Below are positions 32,086 through 41,671 of a DNA stretch of 64,000 bases, piece after piece. Every line of letters starts with the position of its first letter. Position 1 is the stretch's first letter. The notes below the pieces were generated by a model. It was not told the DNA's origin and ran no database searches. It worked only from the letters and a program-made list of their open reading frames with translations. Both the position numbers and the translations under genes were made by a program. Source of the DNA: Salinilacustrithrix flava (lineage in GTDB: Bacteria; Actinomycetota; Acidimicrobiia; Acidimicrobiales; Salinilacustritrichaceae); the NCBI GenBank assembly GCA_024128875.1, contig JAMYFF010000001.1, positions 310,001 through 374,000 on the forward strand, given 5' to 3'.

Positions 32086-35000
32086 GTGAGGACGACGCGC
32101 ATCACCGTGCTGGGGACCTTCGCAGTGGAGCGCGACGGCGTCGTCGCGCCCGGAGACGGCTGGCGCCGCCGGCAGGCGGCATCGCTCGTGAAGCTGCTGG
32201 CCCTGGCACCGGGCCGGCGCCTCCACCGCGAGCAGGTGATCGACGCGCTCTGGCCCGACCACACCCCCGACGCGGTGGCACCGAAGCTGCACAAGGCCAC
32301 GTACTACGCCCGCCGGGCGCTGGGCGACAACGACGCCCTCGTCACGGTCGGCGACGTGCTCACGCTGCTGCCCCACGACGACGTCGTCGTCGATGCCGTG
32401 GCATTCGAGGAGGCCGCCGTCGTCGCGCTCCGCCGCGACGACCAGCTCGAGATGGCCGCGGCCCTCGACGCACACCCGGGCGAGCTGCTGCCGGACGACC
32501 CCTACGAGGAGTGGCTCCTCGCGCCTCGGGAGCGGCTGGCGGCGCTGCGCGCCGACCTGCTGCGACGGCTCGGACGGTGGGAGCACCTCATCGCCGTCGA
32601 CCCCACCGACGAGGCCGCCCACCTGGCGCTCATCCGGTCGCTGCGGGAGCGGGGCGACGTGCACGGGGCGATGCGCCAGTACGAGCGGCTCGAGCGGGCG
32701 CTGTCCACCGAGCTCGGGTGCACCCCGGGGCCGGAGGCGTCCGCGCTGCGCGACCAGCTCCTCGAGCTGGGCTCGGTGACCGCGGGTGCGCCGGCGGACC
32801 GCGCCCTCGAGCTCGTGGGGCGGGAGGGTGCGCTCGCCTCGCTGGTCGCGCTGCTGGAGGACGCCGAGCAGGGCCGGGGCCGCACCGCCTTCGTGCGCGG
32901 GCCCGTCGGCGCCGGCAAGACCGCGCTGCTCGACGCCGTGGCCCGCCACGCCGGCGAGCGCGGGTGCCTGGTCGGGCGGGGTGCGGCGGCGCGGGTCGAG
33001 GGATCGTGGCCGTACGCGCCGGTGCTCGAGGCGCTGGGCGAGCTGTGCCGGGCCGACCGCTCCCTGCTCGACGACCTCGATCCCGCCTACCGCGCCGAGC
33101 TGGACCGGGCGCTGCTCGGCTCCGAGCTGCACTGGTCGGGGGAGGGTGGCCACCAGCGCCTGTTCGTGGCGGCCGCCGAGCTGCTCCGCCTGGCCGGTCG
33201 CGAGCAGTGCGTGGTGCTCGTGCTCGACGACCTCCACGATGCGGACGAGGCCAGCACCCGCCTGCTCCACTACCTCGCACGCGGGCTGACGGACGAGCCG
33301 GTGCTGCTCGTGCTCGCGGCCCGGGAGGGGGCCGCAGCGGGCCCGCTGCTGTCGGTGCAGTCCAGCCTCGTCGGACGTGGTGCCGCGACCGACGTCCAGC
33401 TCGACCGGCTCGACGAGGAGCGGGCCCGCCAGCTCGTCTCCACCGCCGCTCCCGGCCTGGACGACGAGGCCGCCGCCCGCGTCATCGCCGTCGCCGACGG
33501 CTCCCCGTTCGCGCTCGTCGAGCTGGCCCGCCAGGCGGCCGCCGGCGCGGCGCCGGTCGACTCGGTGGGCGAGGCGATCCTGCGCGCCCTCGACCCCGAC
33601 GACGAGCAGGTGCTCGAGCGAGCCGCCCTGCTCGGGTCGTCGTTCGACACCGACGAGTTCGTCGCCGTCACCGACCTGCCCGACGACGAGGCGTTCACCC
33701 ACCTCGACCGGGCGCTCGCCGCCCGGATCCTCGAGCACACCGGCGCGCGCTACCGGTTCCGGCACAGCCTCGTGCGCGAGGCCCTGCTCGCCGGCCTGCC
33801 GCCGCACCGGCGGCTGGAGATCCACCGCCTCACCGCCGAGCGGCTCGCCGACCTCGGCGCGTCGCCGGCCCGGGTCGGCCACCACCTCCTCGAGGGCGGC
33901 GACCACGAGGCGGCGGTGCCCCACCTCCTCGCCGCCGCTGACCGGGCGGCCGCCGTCGGCGCGTACCGCGACGCCTACGCGCTCGTCGGGCGCATCCAGG
34001 ACCACGCCGGCGGGGAGCACCGGGCCCAGGCCCTGGCCCTGCGCGCCGACCTGCTCTTCGCCCTGGGCGACCCCACCGCCCCGGCCGCATACCGCCAGGC
34101 GCTGCCACTCGCCTCCGGTGACCAGGCCCGGTTGCTGCGCGCCCGCCTCGCCCGGGCCGCCACGGTCGCCGGCGACATCGACACCGCCGTCGCCGCCATC
34201 GACGGGCTCGTCCCCGACGGCGGCCCGACCGACCCCGACGTGCTCCTCGCCCGGGCCAACGTCGCCTACTTCGCCGGCGACCACGCCGGGGCCTGGGACC
34301 TCACGCAGCAGGCGCGCACCCGCATCCTGAGCGGCGACCAGACCTGGCAGGTGCTGGACCTGATCGCGCTCGAGGGCCTGCTCGCCCACCACCGGGGCGA
34401 GTGGTTCGACCGCATGCGCACCGAGCTGGTCCGGACCGTGCAGGACCCCGAGATCGCCCTCGCCATCTTCGACAGCTACCTGTGCCCGGCCGAGTACCTG
34501 CTCTACGGGCCCACCCCGTACGAGGACGTGCTGCAGCTCGCCGAGCGGCTCCACGCCACCGCGCTTCGCTCCGGCGCCCTGCGGGCCGTGGCGTTCGCCT
34601 CCGCGCTGGCCGGCGAGGCCGCGCTGCTCGCCGGCGACCTGTCCCGGGCCCGCCGCGAGCTCGAGGAGTCGATGGCGCTGCACCGGGAGATCGGTGCCCG
34701 GTCGGGGGAGGCCCACAGCCTGCAGCGCCTGGCCGAGGTCGAGCTGGCCGAGGGGAACCGGGCCGCGGCCCGGACCCTGCTGCAGCGGGCGCTGCCCCTC
34801 GCCCGGTGGAGCACGATCTCGCTCCACCTCCTCCAGCGCATCTACGGGACGATGATGCTGGCGGCGGACGGTCCCGACGCGGCCCTGGCCGTCATCGAGC
34901 GAGCCGAGGCGACGCTCGGCACCGAGGACCTGTGCCCGTTCTGCGCGGTGATGCTGGCCGTGCCGGCCGCCACGGCCAGCGCGCAGGCGGGTGACCTGGA

Positions 35001-35241
35001 CCGGGCCGACCTCTACCTCGCCATCGCCGAGCAGTCGGGTGCGCTCTGGGAGGGCACCTCCTGGCGAGCCGCGATCGTGGAGGCCCGGGCCCACCGCGCT
35101 GCGGCAGCCGGCGATCAGGAGGAGGCGGTGGCGCTCATGTCCGAGGCCCGGGACCTCTTCGAGGTCGCCGGTCAGCCGCTCGACACCGCCCGGTGCGAGC
35201 ACGCGCCGGACGCGTCCGGCGCAGCCGTCCCGCTCGGGTGA
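32086..35241 (+). CDS. BTAD-AAA transcriptional regulator (SARP-like, 1051 aa)
   Basis: A large multidomain regulator. Residues 1-95 form an OmpR-type winged helix (VTVGDVLTLLP), residues about 100-230 the bacterial transcriptional activator domain (ERGDVHGAMRQYERLERALSTELG), about 240-560 a STAND/AAA ATPase with Walker A RGPVGAGKTALLD and Walker B CVVLVLDDLHDAD, and the remainder TPR-like helical repeats ending in AGDQEEAVALMSEARDLFEVAGQPLD. Such proteins activate neighbouring operons in response to an unknown ligand. The start is the GTG at 32086 with GGGAG 10 nt upstream; TACCGT at 32057 indicates a leadered promoter. Nearest candidate targets are the AzlCD/PIG-L genes upstream. Confidence 0.88.
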   Translation: MRTTRITVLGTFAVERDGVVAPGDGWRRRQAASLVKLLALAPGRRLHREQVIDALWPDHTPDAVAPKLHKATYYARRALGDNDALVTVGDVLTLLPHDDVVVDAVAFEEAAVVALRRDDQLEMAAALDAHPGELLPDDPYEEWLLAPRERLAALRADLLRRLGRWEHLIAVDPTDEAAHLALIRSLRERGDVHGAMRQYERLERALSTELGCTPGPEASALRDQLLELGSVTAGAPADRALELVGREGALASLVALLEDAEQGRGRTAFVRGPVGAGKTALLDAVARHAGERGCLVGRGAAARVEGSWPYAPVLEALGELCRADRSLLDDLDPAYRAELDRALLGSELHWSGEGGHQRLFVAAAELLRLAGREQCVVLVLDDLHDADEASTRLLHYLARGLTDEPVLLVLAAREGAAAGPLLSVQSSLVGRGAATDVQLDRLDEERARQLVSTAAPGLDDEAAARVIAVADGSPFALVELARQAAAGAAPVDSVGEAILRALDPDDEQVLERAALLGSSFDTDEFVAVTDLPDDEAFTHLDRALAARILEHTGARYRFRHSLVREALLAGLPPHRRLEIHRLTAERLADLGASPARVGHHLLEGGDHEAAVPHLLAAADRAAAVGAYRDAYALVGRIQDHAGGEHRAQALALRADLLFALGDPTAPAAYRQALPLASGDQARLLRARLARAATVAGDIDTAVAAIDGLVPDGGPTDPDVLLARANVAYFAGDHAGAWDLTQQARTRILSGDQTWQVLDLIALEGLLAHHRGEWFDRMRTELVRTVQDPEIALAIFDSYLCPAEYLLYGPTPYEDVLQLAERLHATALRSGALRAVAFASALAGEAALLAGDLSRARRELEESMALHREIGARSGEAHSLQRLAEVELAEGNRAAARTLLQRALPLARWSTISLHLLQRIYGTMMLAADGPDAALAVIERAEATLGTEDLCPFCAVMLAVPAATASAQAGDLDRADLYLAIAEQSGALWEGTSWRAAIVEARAHRAAAAGDQEEAVALMSEARDLFEVAGQPLDTARCEHAPDASGAAVPLG

Positions 35242-35250
35242 GGTCGACGC

Positions 35251-35968
35251 CTACGCCGACCGGCGCCGGACGCTGACGTGGGCCAGGGCGCCGAGCACCA
35301 CGGTGACGCCGGCGAAGAGCACCGCCGGGAAGCACAGCATCGGCAGGGCCAGGGCGGCTTGCGCTGTCGTCGTCACCGCCGCTGACGCGGCCAGGCCGAG
35401 GCAGAGGGCGGCACCGGCGTTGAGCGCCATGGTGACCTGCAGGGCGACGTGTTCGCCCAGGCTCAGGTCCGGGATCCGGTCGGTGAGGTGCAGGGCGGCG
35501 ACCATGGCCGCGTCCACCACCAGCAGCACCGGTCCGAGGACCGCGACCTTGGCGAGCAGGTAGGCGCCGACGCGCACGCCGGCGTGGCGCTCCCGGCGCA
35601 GGACCGCCACCTCCGTGCACACCTGGAGCAGCCCGAACGTGAGCCCGAAGAAGAACCCGGCGAAGGCCAGCCAGTAGGCGATCTGGGTCGCCGCCGTGGG
35701 ATCGGCGCCGGGGGCGAACGACCCGGTCGACCGCGGCGTCGATCGACACCGACCCGGACCGGGCGGGCGCCATCCCGGCCAGCGCGGCGCGCAGGGTCGT
35801 CTTGCCGGCCCCGCTCGGGCCGATCACGGCCGTGACCGAGCCGGGGTCGATCGAGACGTCCACGCCGTCGAGGGCGACGGTCCCGTTCCGGTGGACGGTG
35901 GTGAGCCCGCGGGCGACGATCCGGGCGCCGGCGGGTGGGGCATCGAGCAGTGCGGTGGCGTCGTGCAT
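35251..35968 (-). pseudogene. Collapsed ABC ATPase/ABC-2 permease fusion gene (ABCG-like remnant)
   Basis: The 5' part (from ATG 35968) encodes a normal ATPase start: ALDGVDVSIDPGSVTAVIGP, then Walker A GPSGAGKTTLRAALAG and about 10 more residues. The frame then changes near 35735 and continues as the C-terminal half of an ABC-2 permease: ATQIAYWLAFAGFFFGLTFG, LLQVCTEVAVLRRERHAGV, and ALALPMLCFPAVLFAG. Q-loop, signature, Walker B and the first permease helices are absent, and the extracellular loop before the last helix is also missing. I infer at least two internal deletions in a former ATPase-permease half-transporter. The 3' end is convergent with the BTAD regulator. Confidence 0.85.
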
Positions 35969-36014
35969 GTCGGCATCGTCGAGGAGCCACCTTCCCCGGC
36001 CCTTCCCCGCGGCG

Positions 36015-36020
36015 TACGGT
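36015..36020 (+). promoter_or_regulatory. -10-like element for the Hsp20 gene (leaderless)
   Basis: TACGGT lies 6 nt before the ATG at 36027. No CIRCE or HAIR heat-shock operator is visible nearby. Confidence 0.5.
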
Positions 36021-36026
36021 CGACCC

Positions 36027-36416
36027 ATGACCCGCCCCGATCACCACGAGGTCGTGGACGCGACCGTCGCCACCGAGGACACCATGACGCCCCAGCGGGT
36101 GCCGGTGCGGATGTACGAGGCGCCCGAGGCGCTCGTCGTCGTCGCGCCGATGTGCGCGGTGCAGCGCAGCGACGTCCACATCGAGAAGCGCGGCACGCAC
36201 CTGCGGTTCTGGGCCCACCTGCGCAGCGCCGCGCCGCGCGAGTATCTGCTCGACGAGTGGGACTTCGGTGGCTACGAGCGCGAGCTGGAGGTGCCCGAGG
36301 GCTACGGCGCCGGCATCGAGGCCACCCTCACCAACGGCCAGCTCGTGATCCGCATGCTGAAGGGGGCCGACGTGGGCGAGATGCGGGCCCAGCCCGAGGG
36401 CGCCGAGATCAGCTGA
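36027..36416 (+). CDS. Hsp20/alpha-crystallin family protein
   Basis: A 129-aa small heat-shock-type protein. The alpha-crystallin core runs from VPVRMYEAPEALVVVAPM to the C-terminal strands, with SDVHIEKRGTHLRFWAHL and the conserved region YERELEVPEGYGAGIEATLTNGQLVIRM, which matches the family consensus (F.R.F.LP..V....A.......LTI). The N-terminal arm is short and acidic. An I-x-I tail motif is not seen. Probably an ATP-independent holdase. It is flanked by the ABC remnant and the convergent BTAD regulator. Confidence 0.82.
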   Translation: MTRPDHHEVVDATVATEDTMTPQRVPVRMYEAPEALVVVAPMCAVQRSDVHIEKRGTHLRFWAHLRSAAPREYLLDEWDFGGYERELEVPEGYGAGIEATLTNGQLVIRMLKGADVGEMRAQPEGAEIS

Positions 36417-36432
36417 CCGGCCCGTCCTGGCC

Positions 36433-39400
36433 TCAGCCGGTCAGGGTGAGCGCGGTCCCGAGGGCCCGGGCCGCGGCGGTGGCCTCGGCTCGCAGCGCCG
36501 TCCCGTCGAGGCCCTGCCGCTCCAGCACCGTCGCCCGCTCGGCGCGGGCGCGGGCGGCCCACGGGCGGAACCCGCAGGCGTCGGCCCGCTCGACGGCGAG
36601 GGCGAGCGCGGCGTCGGCGCCGGCCAGGTCGCCGGCTGCGGCGAGGGCCAGCCCCCGTTGGCGGACCAGGTGGCCGAGGGACAGCGCACCCATCGCCGTG
36701 ACGGCGACGCGGTGCTGCACCGGCTCGAGCGCGTCGGCCACGACCCGTCCGAGGTGGGGGTCGTCCACCACCCAGACCACGTCACCCAGCATCGCCAGCG
36801 ATGTCGACCAGAGCAGGTCGGGCGGGACGAGCAACCGGTCCGCCTCGACCAGCGGGCGCACCACCTCGAGCCCCCGCTCCGGATCGCCCGCGGCGATCAG
36901 GGCCGCGGCGTGCGCCGGGCGCCACGAGGCGACGTCGGGGAAGTCCGCCACCATCGACGCGGTGACGTCCACGAACCCGGCGAGCTGGCCGCGCTCCCAG
37001 CCGACCATGAACTGCTGGGCGGCCCAGGCCTGCGTGGCGTTGGTGCCGTGGGCACGCTCGCCGTCGACCAGGCCCCGGTTGCTCAGCTCCTCGGCCCGAT
37101 CCACCTCGCCGTCGAGCAGCGCGAAGCAGGCGTCGATGAAGTGGAGGTAGGTGTCGAAGCCCGGCCGGTGGTGCGGGCTGAGGCGCTCGCGCAGCACCTC
37201 GAGCAGGTCACGCGACTCGCCGACGCGGCCCGCTTCGAGCAGGTCGGTCACACCCAGGACGTGGGCGAGCACCTCGAGGTCCGTCCACCTGGCGGCGACG
37301 GCGTCGACGAGCATCTCGTCGTGGAGGGCCAGGCGGTCCTCCACCGCACCCGGGCCGGGCTGCGCCAACCGCAGGGCCAGCGCGCTGATGGCGCGCACGT
37401 CGGGGCAGCCCGAGCTGGCTTCGGCCGCCTTCGCGGCTCGGGCCGCCAGGTCGCGCTGGCGCACCGTCGGCGGGCCGCCCGCCAGCGCGATCGACGACCA
37501 GGCCAGCAGGGTCGCCTCCTCCGCCGGGTGGTCCTCGCCCCCCGACCGGATGGAGGTCAGGGCGTCGTCGAGGAGGGCGAGCAGCTCCTCGTCGACGAAG
37601 CCGAAGCTGAAGCCGATGTTCGCCGTCCCGAGCACGGCCTCCTCGGCGGCGACGGTGATCCGCTGGGGATCTCCAGACTGGCGGGCCTGCTCCAGCAGCG
37701 CCGCGCCGACCTCGGCGGCCTCGTCCCGGTCGCCGAGGTGGCGGCAGGCCTGCGAGATGATCAGCCTCGCCGTCCAGCGGAGGTCGTCGGCTCCCCCCAC
37801 CGGGGCGGGGGAGGCGTCGAGCTGCGCGAGCGCCCGGCCGGCCCACGTGCGCGCCTCGTCGGGTGCGAGCAGGTCGTGCGCCTCACGCGCGGCGGCGACC
37901 GACGCGGCGGCGGCCCGCTCGGCCGGGCACAGGGCGCCGGCGGCCCGCAGGTGCTGGGCCAGCACGGCATCGGCCACCGGCTCGGGGCGTGCGGCGAGGA
38001 CGTCGGCGATCCGCAGGTGCAGCTGCGCCTCCCGGTTCCGCGTCGACCGGGCGATCAGCGCGTCGCGGGCCAGCGCGTGGGTGAACGACACCCGCCCGAC
38101 CACCTCGGGGTCCTCCACGAGGAGCCCGGCGGCGACGCCGATGTCGACCACGTCCAGGACGCGGTCCATCCCGCACTCGCAGACCTCGGCGAGCACGTGC
38201 AGGTCGACGGGGTCGCCGACGGCGGCGGCCGTGACGAGGACGTGCAGGTCGTCGGCGTCGAGGGATGCGGCCCGCAGGTCCAGGGTCTCGCGCACCGTGT
38301 GGGGCAGCTGGCGGGGGTCGGTGGCGGTCAGGTCGTCGGCCTGGGTCGAGAGCGCCTCCACGAACAGCGGGTTGCCCCCGGTGCGGGCGTGGACCGCGTC
38401 CGCGACGGCGGCATCCACGGGTCGCCCGCAGCGGTCGAGCAGCTCGGCGACCGACGACGCATCGATGCCGGGCAGGTCGAGGACGTCGGTGGAGCCGGCC
38501 CGGCGGAGGTCGGCGACGAACCGGTCGAGGTCGACCGTCGACCGACCCGCCGGCCGGCGGACGGTGCCGACCAGCCCGAGGCCCGGGACGCGGCCCTGGG
38601 TGACGAGGTGGGCGAGCAGCGCGAGGGACGACCGATCGGCCCAGTGGAGGTCGTCGACCACGAGGACGAGCGGACGCGCCGAGGCCAGGTCGCGCAGCAG
38701 CGCGGCGACGGACTCGTAGAGCTCGTAGGGGTCACGCTCGCTGATCGGGGCGTCGGTCCGGCCGAGGAGGTGGCCGAGCACCGGATGGCGCTCGCCGAGC
38801 GCGGCGGCGACGTCTCGGTCGAGGCTGCGCTCGAAGGCCCGCACGGCATCGAGCACGGGCTGGTAGGCGACGAGGTGCTCGGCCGAGCACCGACCCCACA
38901 GCACGATCCCGCCCACGGCGTGCACGTCGCCCACCGCGGCCGACACGAGCGAGGTCTTGCCGACGCCGGCCTCGCCCTCGATGAGCACGACCCGCGCGTC
39001 GCCGTCCCGCAGCGCCCCGAGGGCGTCGTCGAGCCGGGCGAGCTCCTCACCACGGCCGATCAGCTCGCGCCCGTGGCCGACGGTCGCGGCCCGGGGCAGC
39101 GGTGCGGCGATCACCGACGCGAGGTCCGGCGCCGGTCGGGCCGGTGCCGTCGGTGCGGGTGGCGCAGCGGCGGGCTCGGCCGGCGGCGCCGCCAGCTCGG
39201 GGTCCTGGACCAGCACCCGGTCGGCCAGGGCGACGAGCTCGGGCATGGGGTCGAGGCCGAGCTCCTCGGCGAGCATGGCGCGGGTGCGCTCGTAGGCCCG
39301 CAGCGCATCGGCCTGGCGCCCCGACCGGTACAGGGCGAGGACGAGCTGGGCGGTGAGGCCCTCCCGCAGCGGGTGGTCGGCCACCGCCCGCTCGAGGTCC

Positions 39401-39927
39401 CCGACCACCCGCTGGTGCTGGCCGGTGTCGAGCAGCGCCTGGTAGCGGGCCTCGATGGCCGACAGCCGCAGCTCGTCGAGCCGGGCCGCTTCGGCCTCGG
39501 CCCAGGACTGGTCGGCCAGCTCCACCAGCGCCGGTCCCCGCCACAGCCCGAGGGCCTGGTCGAGGAGGGCGACCCGCTCGCCCAGGGGCGCCTCGGCCGC
39601 CGAAGCCACCAGCTGCTCGAAGCGCCCGGACACCAGCTCGACTGCGGGCGACAGCCGGTAGCCCGGACCCGACCGCTCGACGATGACGTCGTCGCCGGTT
39701 CGCAGCTCCCGCCGCAGGTTGGACACGTAGCTCTGCAGGGTGTTGACCGCCGAGGGCGGTGGCTCCCCGTCCCAGAGGTCGTCCACCATCCGCTCGACCG
39801 GGACGGTGTCGCCACCCGCGACCGCCAACCGGGCCAGGACGGCACGCTGGCGCAGTCCCCCGAGGGGGAGCGCATCGCCGCCGTCGCTGCGACGGGCCTC
39901 CAACGGGCCCAGCACCGAGATCCGCAC
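36433..39927 (-). CDS. BTAD-AAA transcriptional regulator (SARP-like, 1164 aa)
   Basis: A second giant SARP-type regulator. The N-terminal winged helix is RQRAVLARLAVAGGDTVPVER and TLQSYVSNLRRELR, the BTAD domain runs to about residue 245 (YRSGRQADALRAYERTRAML), then comes a Pro/Ala linker. The ATPase domain starts near 290 with GRGEELARLDDALGALR, Walker A GEAGVGKTSLVSA and Walker B VLVVDDLHWADRSSLALLAH. TPR-like helices fill the C-terminal half and include ERGLEVVRPLVEADRL. The start is a GTG at 39927 with TAAGAT 6 nt upstream. The MBL/membrane pair lies just upstream and is a possible target. Confidence 0.88.
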   Translation of the reverse strand: MRISVLGPLEARRSDGGDALPLGGLRQRAVLARLAVAGGDTVPVERMVDDLWDGEPPPSAVNTLQSYVSNLRRELRTGDDVIVERSGPGYRLSPAVELVSGRFEQLVASAAEAPLGERVALLDQALGLWRGPALVELADQSWAEAEAARLDELRLSAIEARYQALLDTGQHQRVVGDLERAVADHPLREGLTAQLVLALYRSGRQADALRAYERTRAMLAEELGLDPMPELVALADRVLVQDPELAAPPAEPAAAPPAPTAPARPAPDLASVIAAPLPRAATVGHGRELIGRGEELARLDDALGALRDGDARVVLIEGEAGVGKTSLVSAAVGDVHAVGGIVLWGRCSAEHLVAYQPVLDAVRAFERSLDRDVAAALGERHPVLGHLLGRTDAPISERDPYELYESVAALLRDLASARPLVLVVDDLHWADRSSLALLAHLVTQGRVPGLGLVGTVRRPAGRSTVDLDRFVADLRRAGSTDVLDLPGIDASSVAELLDRCGRPVDAAVADAVHARTGGNPLFVEALSTQADDLTATDPRQLPHTVRETLDLRAASLDADDLHVLVTAAAVGDPVDLHVLAEVCECGMDRVLDVVDIGVAAGLLVEDPEVVGRVSFTHALARDALIARSTRNREAQLHLRIADVLAARPEPVADAVLAQHLRAAGALCPAERAAAASVAAAREAHDLLAPDEARTWAGRALAQLDASPAPVGGADDLRWTARLIISQACRHLGDRDEAAEVGAALLEQARQSGDPQRITVAAEEAVLGTANIGFSFGFVDEELLALLDDALTSIRSGGEDHPAEEATLLAWSSIALAGGPPTVRQRDLAARAAKAAEASSGCPDVRAISALALRLAQPGPGAVEDRLALHDEMLVDAVAARWTDLEVLAHVLGVTDLLEAGRVGESRDLLEVLRERLSPHHRPGFDTYLHFIDACFALLDGEVDRAEELSNRGLVDGERAHGTNATQAWAAQQFMVGWERGQLAGFVDVTASMVADFPDVASWRPAHAAALIAAGDPERGLEVVRPLVEADRLLVPPDLLWSTSLAMLGDVVWVVDDPHLGRVVADALEPVQHRVAVTAMGALSLGHLVRQRGLALAAAGDLAGADAALALAVERADACGFRPWAARARAERATVLERQGLDGTALRAEATAAARALGTALTLTG

Positions 39928-39933
39928 CGGCGG

Positions 39934-39939
39934 ATCTTA
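39934..39939 (-). promoter_or_regulatory. -10-like element for the 1164-aa BTAD regulator
   Basis: TAAGAT on the minus strand lies 6 nt before the GTG at 39927 and overlaps the stop codon of the MBL gene. It suggests an independent leaderless promoter. Confidence 0.45.
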
Positions 39940-40767
39940 GATCCGGCCGCCCACCGCGGGGTCGTGAAACCGGCGGGCGAGCGCCGCGGCCAACCGCTCG
40001 GCGGCAGCCGGCATCGACGCCCCAGCGAGGCCGAAGGCCAGATCCAGCGCCCGGCCCACCTGGGGGCCGCGGATCACCGGGCCGTGGGCGCTCACGATCG
40101 TGGTGGCGCCGAGGCTGGCGACCCGTCCGACGGCCTGACGCCACCGGATCGGATCGACGTCACGGATCCAGGGGCTGAGCAGCAGGTGGAAGGCGGTGAA
40201 GCCCTCCACCCACACGTCGTCGTCGAGGTCGGCGACGTCGGCGATGTCGGCCGGCACCGGGGTCCCGAAGCAGTCGGCTCCCCAGTAGACGCCGGTGGTG
40301 GCATCGAAGAGGCCCCGGGTGGTGGGCAGGTCGTACGCCGGGGGGCGCACAGCCAGCAACGGTCGGTCGCCGACGTCGAAGACGTCGCCGTCGGCCACCC
40401 AGCGGCACCGCTCGGTCGGCAGCTCCCGGTCGAGGGTGAGCCGGTGGATGAGCCGGCGCCCGGCCACCAGCGTGGCGGTCGGGCACCGGTCGAGCACCTC
40501 CCCCAGGTTGCCCCGGTGGTCGGCGTCGTCGTGGCTGAGGAAGATCCAGCGCACGTCGACGGGGTCGAGGAGGGCCTCGACCTGGGCCCAGTAGCCGCGC
40601 CGGTCCGCGCCGGCGCCGGTGTCGACCAGCACCGGCTCCTCGCCGGCGAGCACCATGGCGTTGGCGTGCAACCGGGCCGGGCCGGCGCTGCCGTCGGACT
40701 GCGCCACGGTCGGGAGGTCACGGACCAGCCAGGCGTCGCCGGCCAGGTGCAGCGGGCCGGGGGTCAT
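39937..40767 (-). CDS. MBL-fold metallo-hydrolase, flavodiiron/ODP-like
   Basis: A 276-aa MBL-fold protein. IFLSHDDADHRGN replaces the usual HxHxDH with HDDADH, a form found in ODP/flavodiiron-like domains that bind a di-iron or modified centre. Supporting motifs: VLVDTGAGADR, GVYWGADCFGTPVP and TIVSAHGPVI. There is no flavodoxin domain, so it would need a separate electron donor if it acts as an oxygen or NO reductase; a hydrolase function is also possible. Overlaps the upstream membrane-protein gene by 4 bp. Confidence 0.82.
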   Translation of the reverse strand: MTPGPLHLAGDAWLVRDLPTVAQSDGSAGPARLHANAMVLAGEEPVLVDTGAGADRRGYWAQVEALLDPVDVRWIFLSHDDADHRGNLGEVLDRCPTATLVAGRRLIHRLTLDRELPTERCRWVADGDVFDVGDRPLLAVRPPAYDLPTTRGLFDATTGVYWGADCFGTPVPADIADVADLDDDVWVEGFTAFHLLLSPWIRDVDPIRWRQAVGRVASLGATTIVSAHGPVIRGPQVGRALDLAFGLAGASMPAAAERLAAALARRFHDPAVGGRI

Positions 40768-41516
40768 CGCGGGACGCCGGCCGAGGCGCCTGCGGTGCGG
40801 GAGAACACCATGCCGACGCTGATGGCCACGAGCCACAGCGGCATGATCATCCCGGGCATCCCCGGCAGCGCCGTGAACAGGGCGAAGCCGAGCGGGATCG
40901 CCATGGTGACGAGGCTGACGACGCCCATCCAGCGGGGCAGGAGCCGGCGCCGGAAGGCGAGGAACGCCACGCAGGCGGCGGCGAGCATCGCGCCCCACCA
41001 GCCGAACAGGGTGCCGAAGTCCAGGTAGGCGAAGTTCACGAACAGCGACTCGTCGGACATCGTGCCCTCGTCGAAGCCGCCGTCGAGGTACAGCGCCAGG
41101 GCGCCGGCCATCGAGTAGCCGATGATGTTCACCGTCGCCGTGGCCGACAGGGCGGTGGCGATGGTGCCGGCGGCGAGGTCGTCGGCGGCACGGTGCTGGG
41201 CCCAGCGGCGCCAGCCGGCGGCGGCGATGAACAGGGCGGCGACGCCGATCAGGCCGACGACGAAGGAGATGTAGTAACCGCCTCGCTCCAGGTCGTCGAT
41301 GAGGCCGACGCCTTCGAGGTACTGCTCCTCGGTGATGGTGGCCATGCCGGCCATCGCCGCGACCAGGCTGGCGGCGCCGGCGACGGCACCGGCGAGGGGC
41401 CAGGTTGCCCGGGTGCCGTCGAGCGCGGGGTCGGCGGCGTGGTGGCTGTGGGCGTCGGGCCGGACCGATCCGGCGGGCGAGCCCAGCGGGCCGGTGGTGG
41501 GGGTGATGGTGATCAC
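40764..41516 (-). CDS. Polytopic membrane protein of unknown function
   Basis: A 250-aa protein with six to seven predicted membrane segments, including LAGAVAGAASLVAAMAGMAT, ISFVVGLIGVAALFIAAAG and VVSLVTMAIPLGFALFTALP. The N-terminus is polar with a His-rich stretch (DAHSHHAADP). I do not recognise the family with confidence; DUF4386-like proteins have a similar layout. The GTG at 41516 has GAGGAG 5 nt upstream, which settles the start. It forms an operon with the MBL gene and is divergent from tetR. Confidence 0.6.
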   Translation of the reverse strand: MITITPTTGPLGSPAGSVRPDAHSHHAADPALDGTRATWPLAGAVAGAASLVAAMAGMATITEEQYLEGVGLIDDLERGGYYISFVVGLIGVAALFIAAAGWRRWAQHRAADDLAAGTIATALSATATVNIIGYSMAGALALYLDGGFDEGTMSDESLFVNFAYLDFGTLFGWWGAMLAAACVAFLAFRRRLLPRWMGVVSLVTMAIPLGFALFTALPGMPGMIMPLWLVAISVGMVFSRTAGASAGVPR

Positions 41517-41611
41517 GGGTGCTCCTCGGGGTGGGGCTGGTCTTCTTGGTGCGATCACCGTCACCCGCGCCCCGTGGAGCTCTCGTGGAGCCGGCTTGGA
41601 GGGGGATCCAC

Positions 41612-41646
41612 TTGACACGCCCCGAACGCTGTTCCATAGTTCGAAC
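41612..41646 (+). promoter_or_regulatory. tetR promoter with overlapping operator-like repeats
   Basis: TTGACA (41612-41617), 17-bp spacer and CATAGT (41635-41640) form the best sigma-70-type promoter in the window. GAAC-GCT-GTTC (41624-41634) lies in the spacer and GTTCGAAC (41639-41646) overlaps the -10 end. The repeats suggest autorepression by the TetR protein. Confidence 0.65.
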
Positions 41647-41671
41647 GATGTTAGGTAGAGGGGAGACGGAC

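Noticed and set aside
31216..35202. A 1328-residue open frame antisense to the BTAD regulator
   Set aside because: GC-rich codon bias keeps the opposite strand open. The composition (Gly, Arg, Val, His) lacks domain structure, and the sense strand has a full BTAD-AAA protein.
36658..41028. A 1456-residue open frame on the plus strand across the second BTAD regulator and the MBL gene
   Set aside because: It spans two real minus-strand genes and contains no domain. It is a shadow of high-GC coding.
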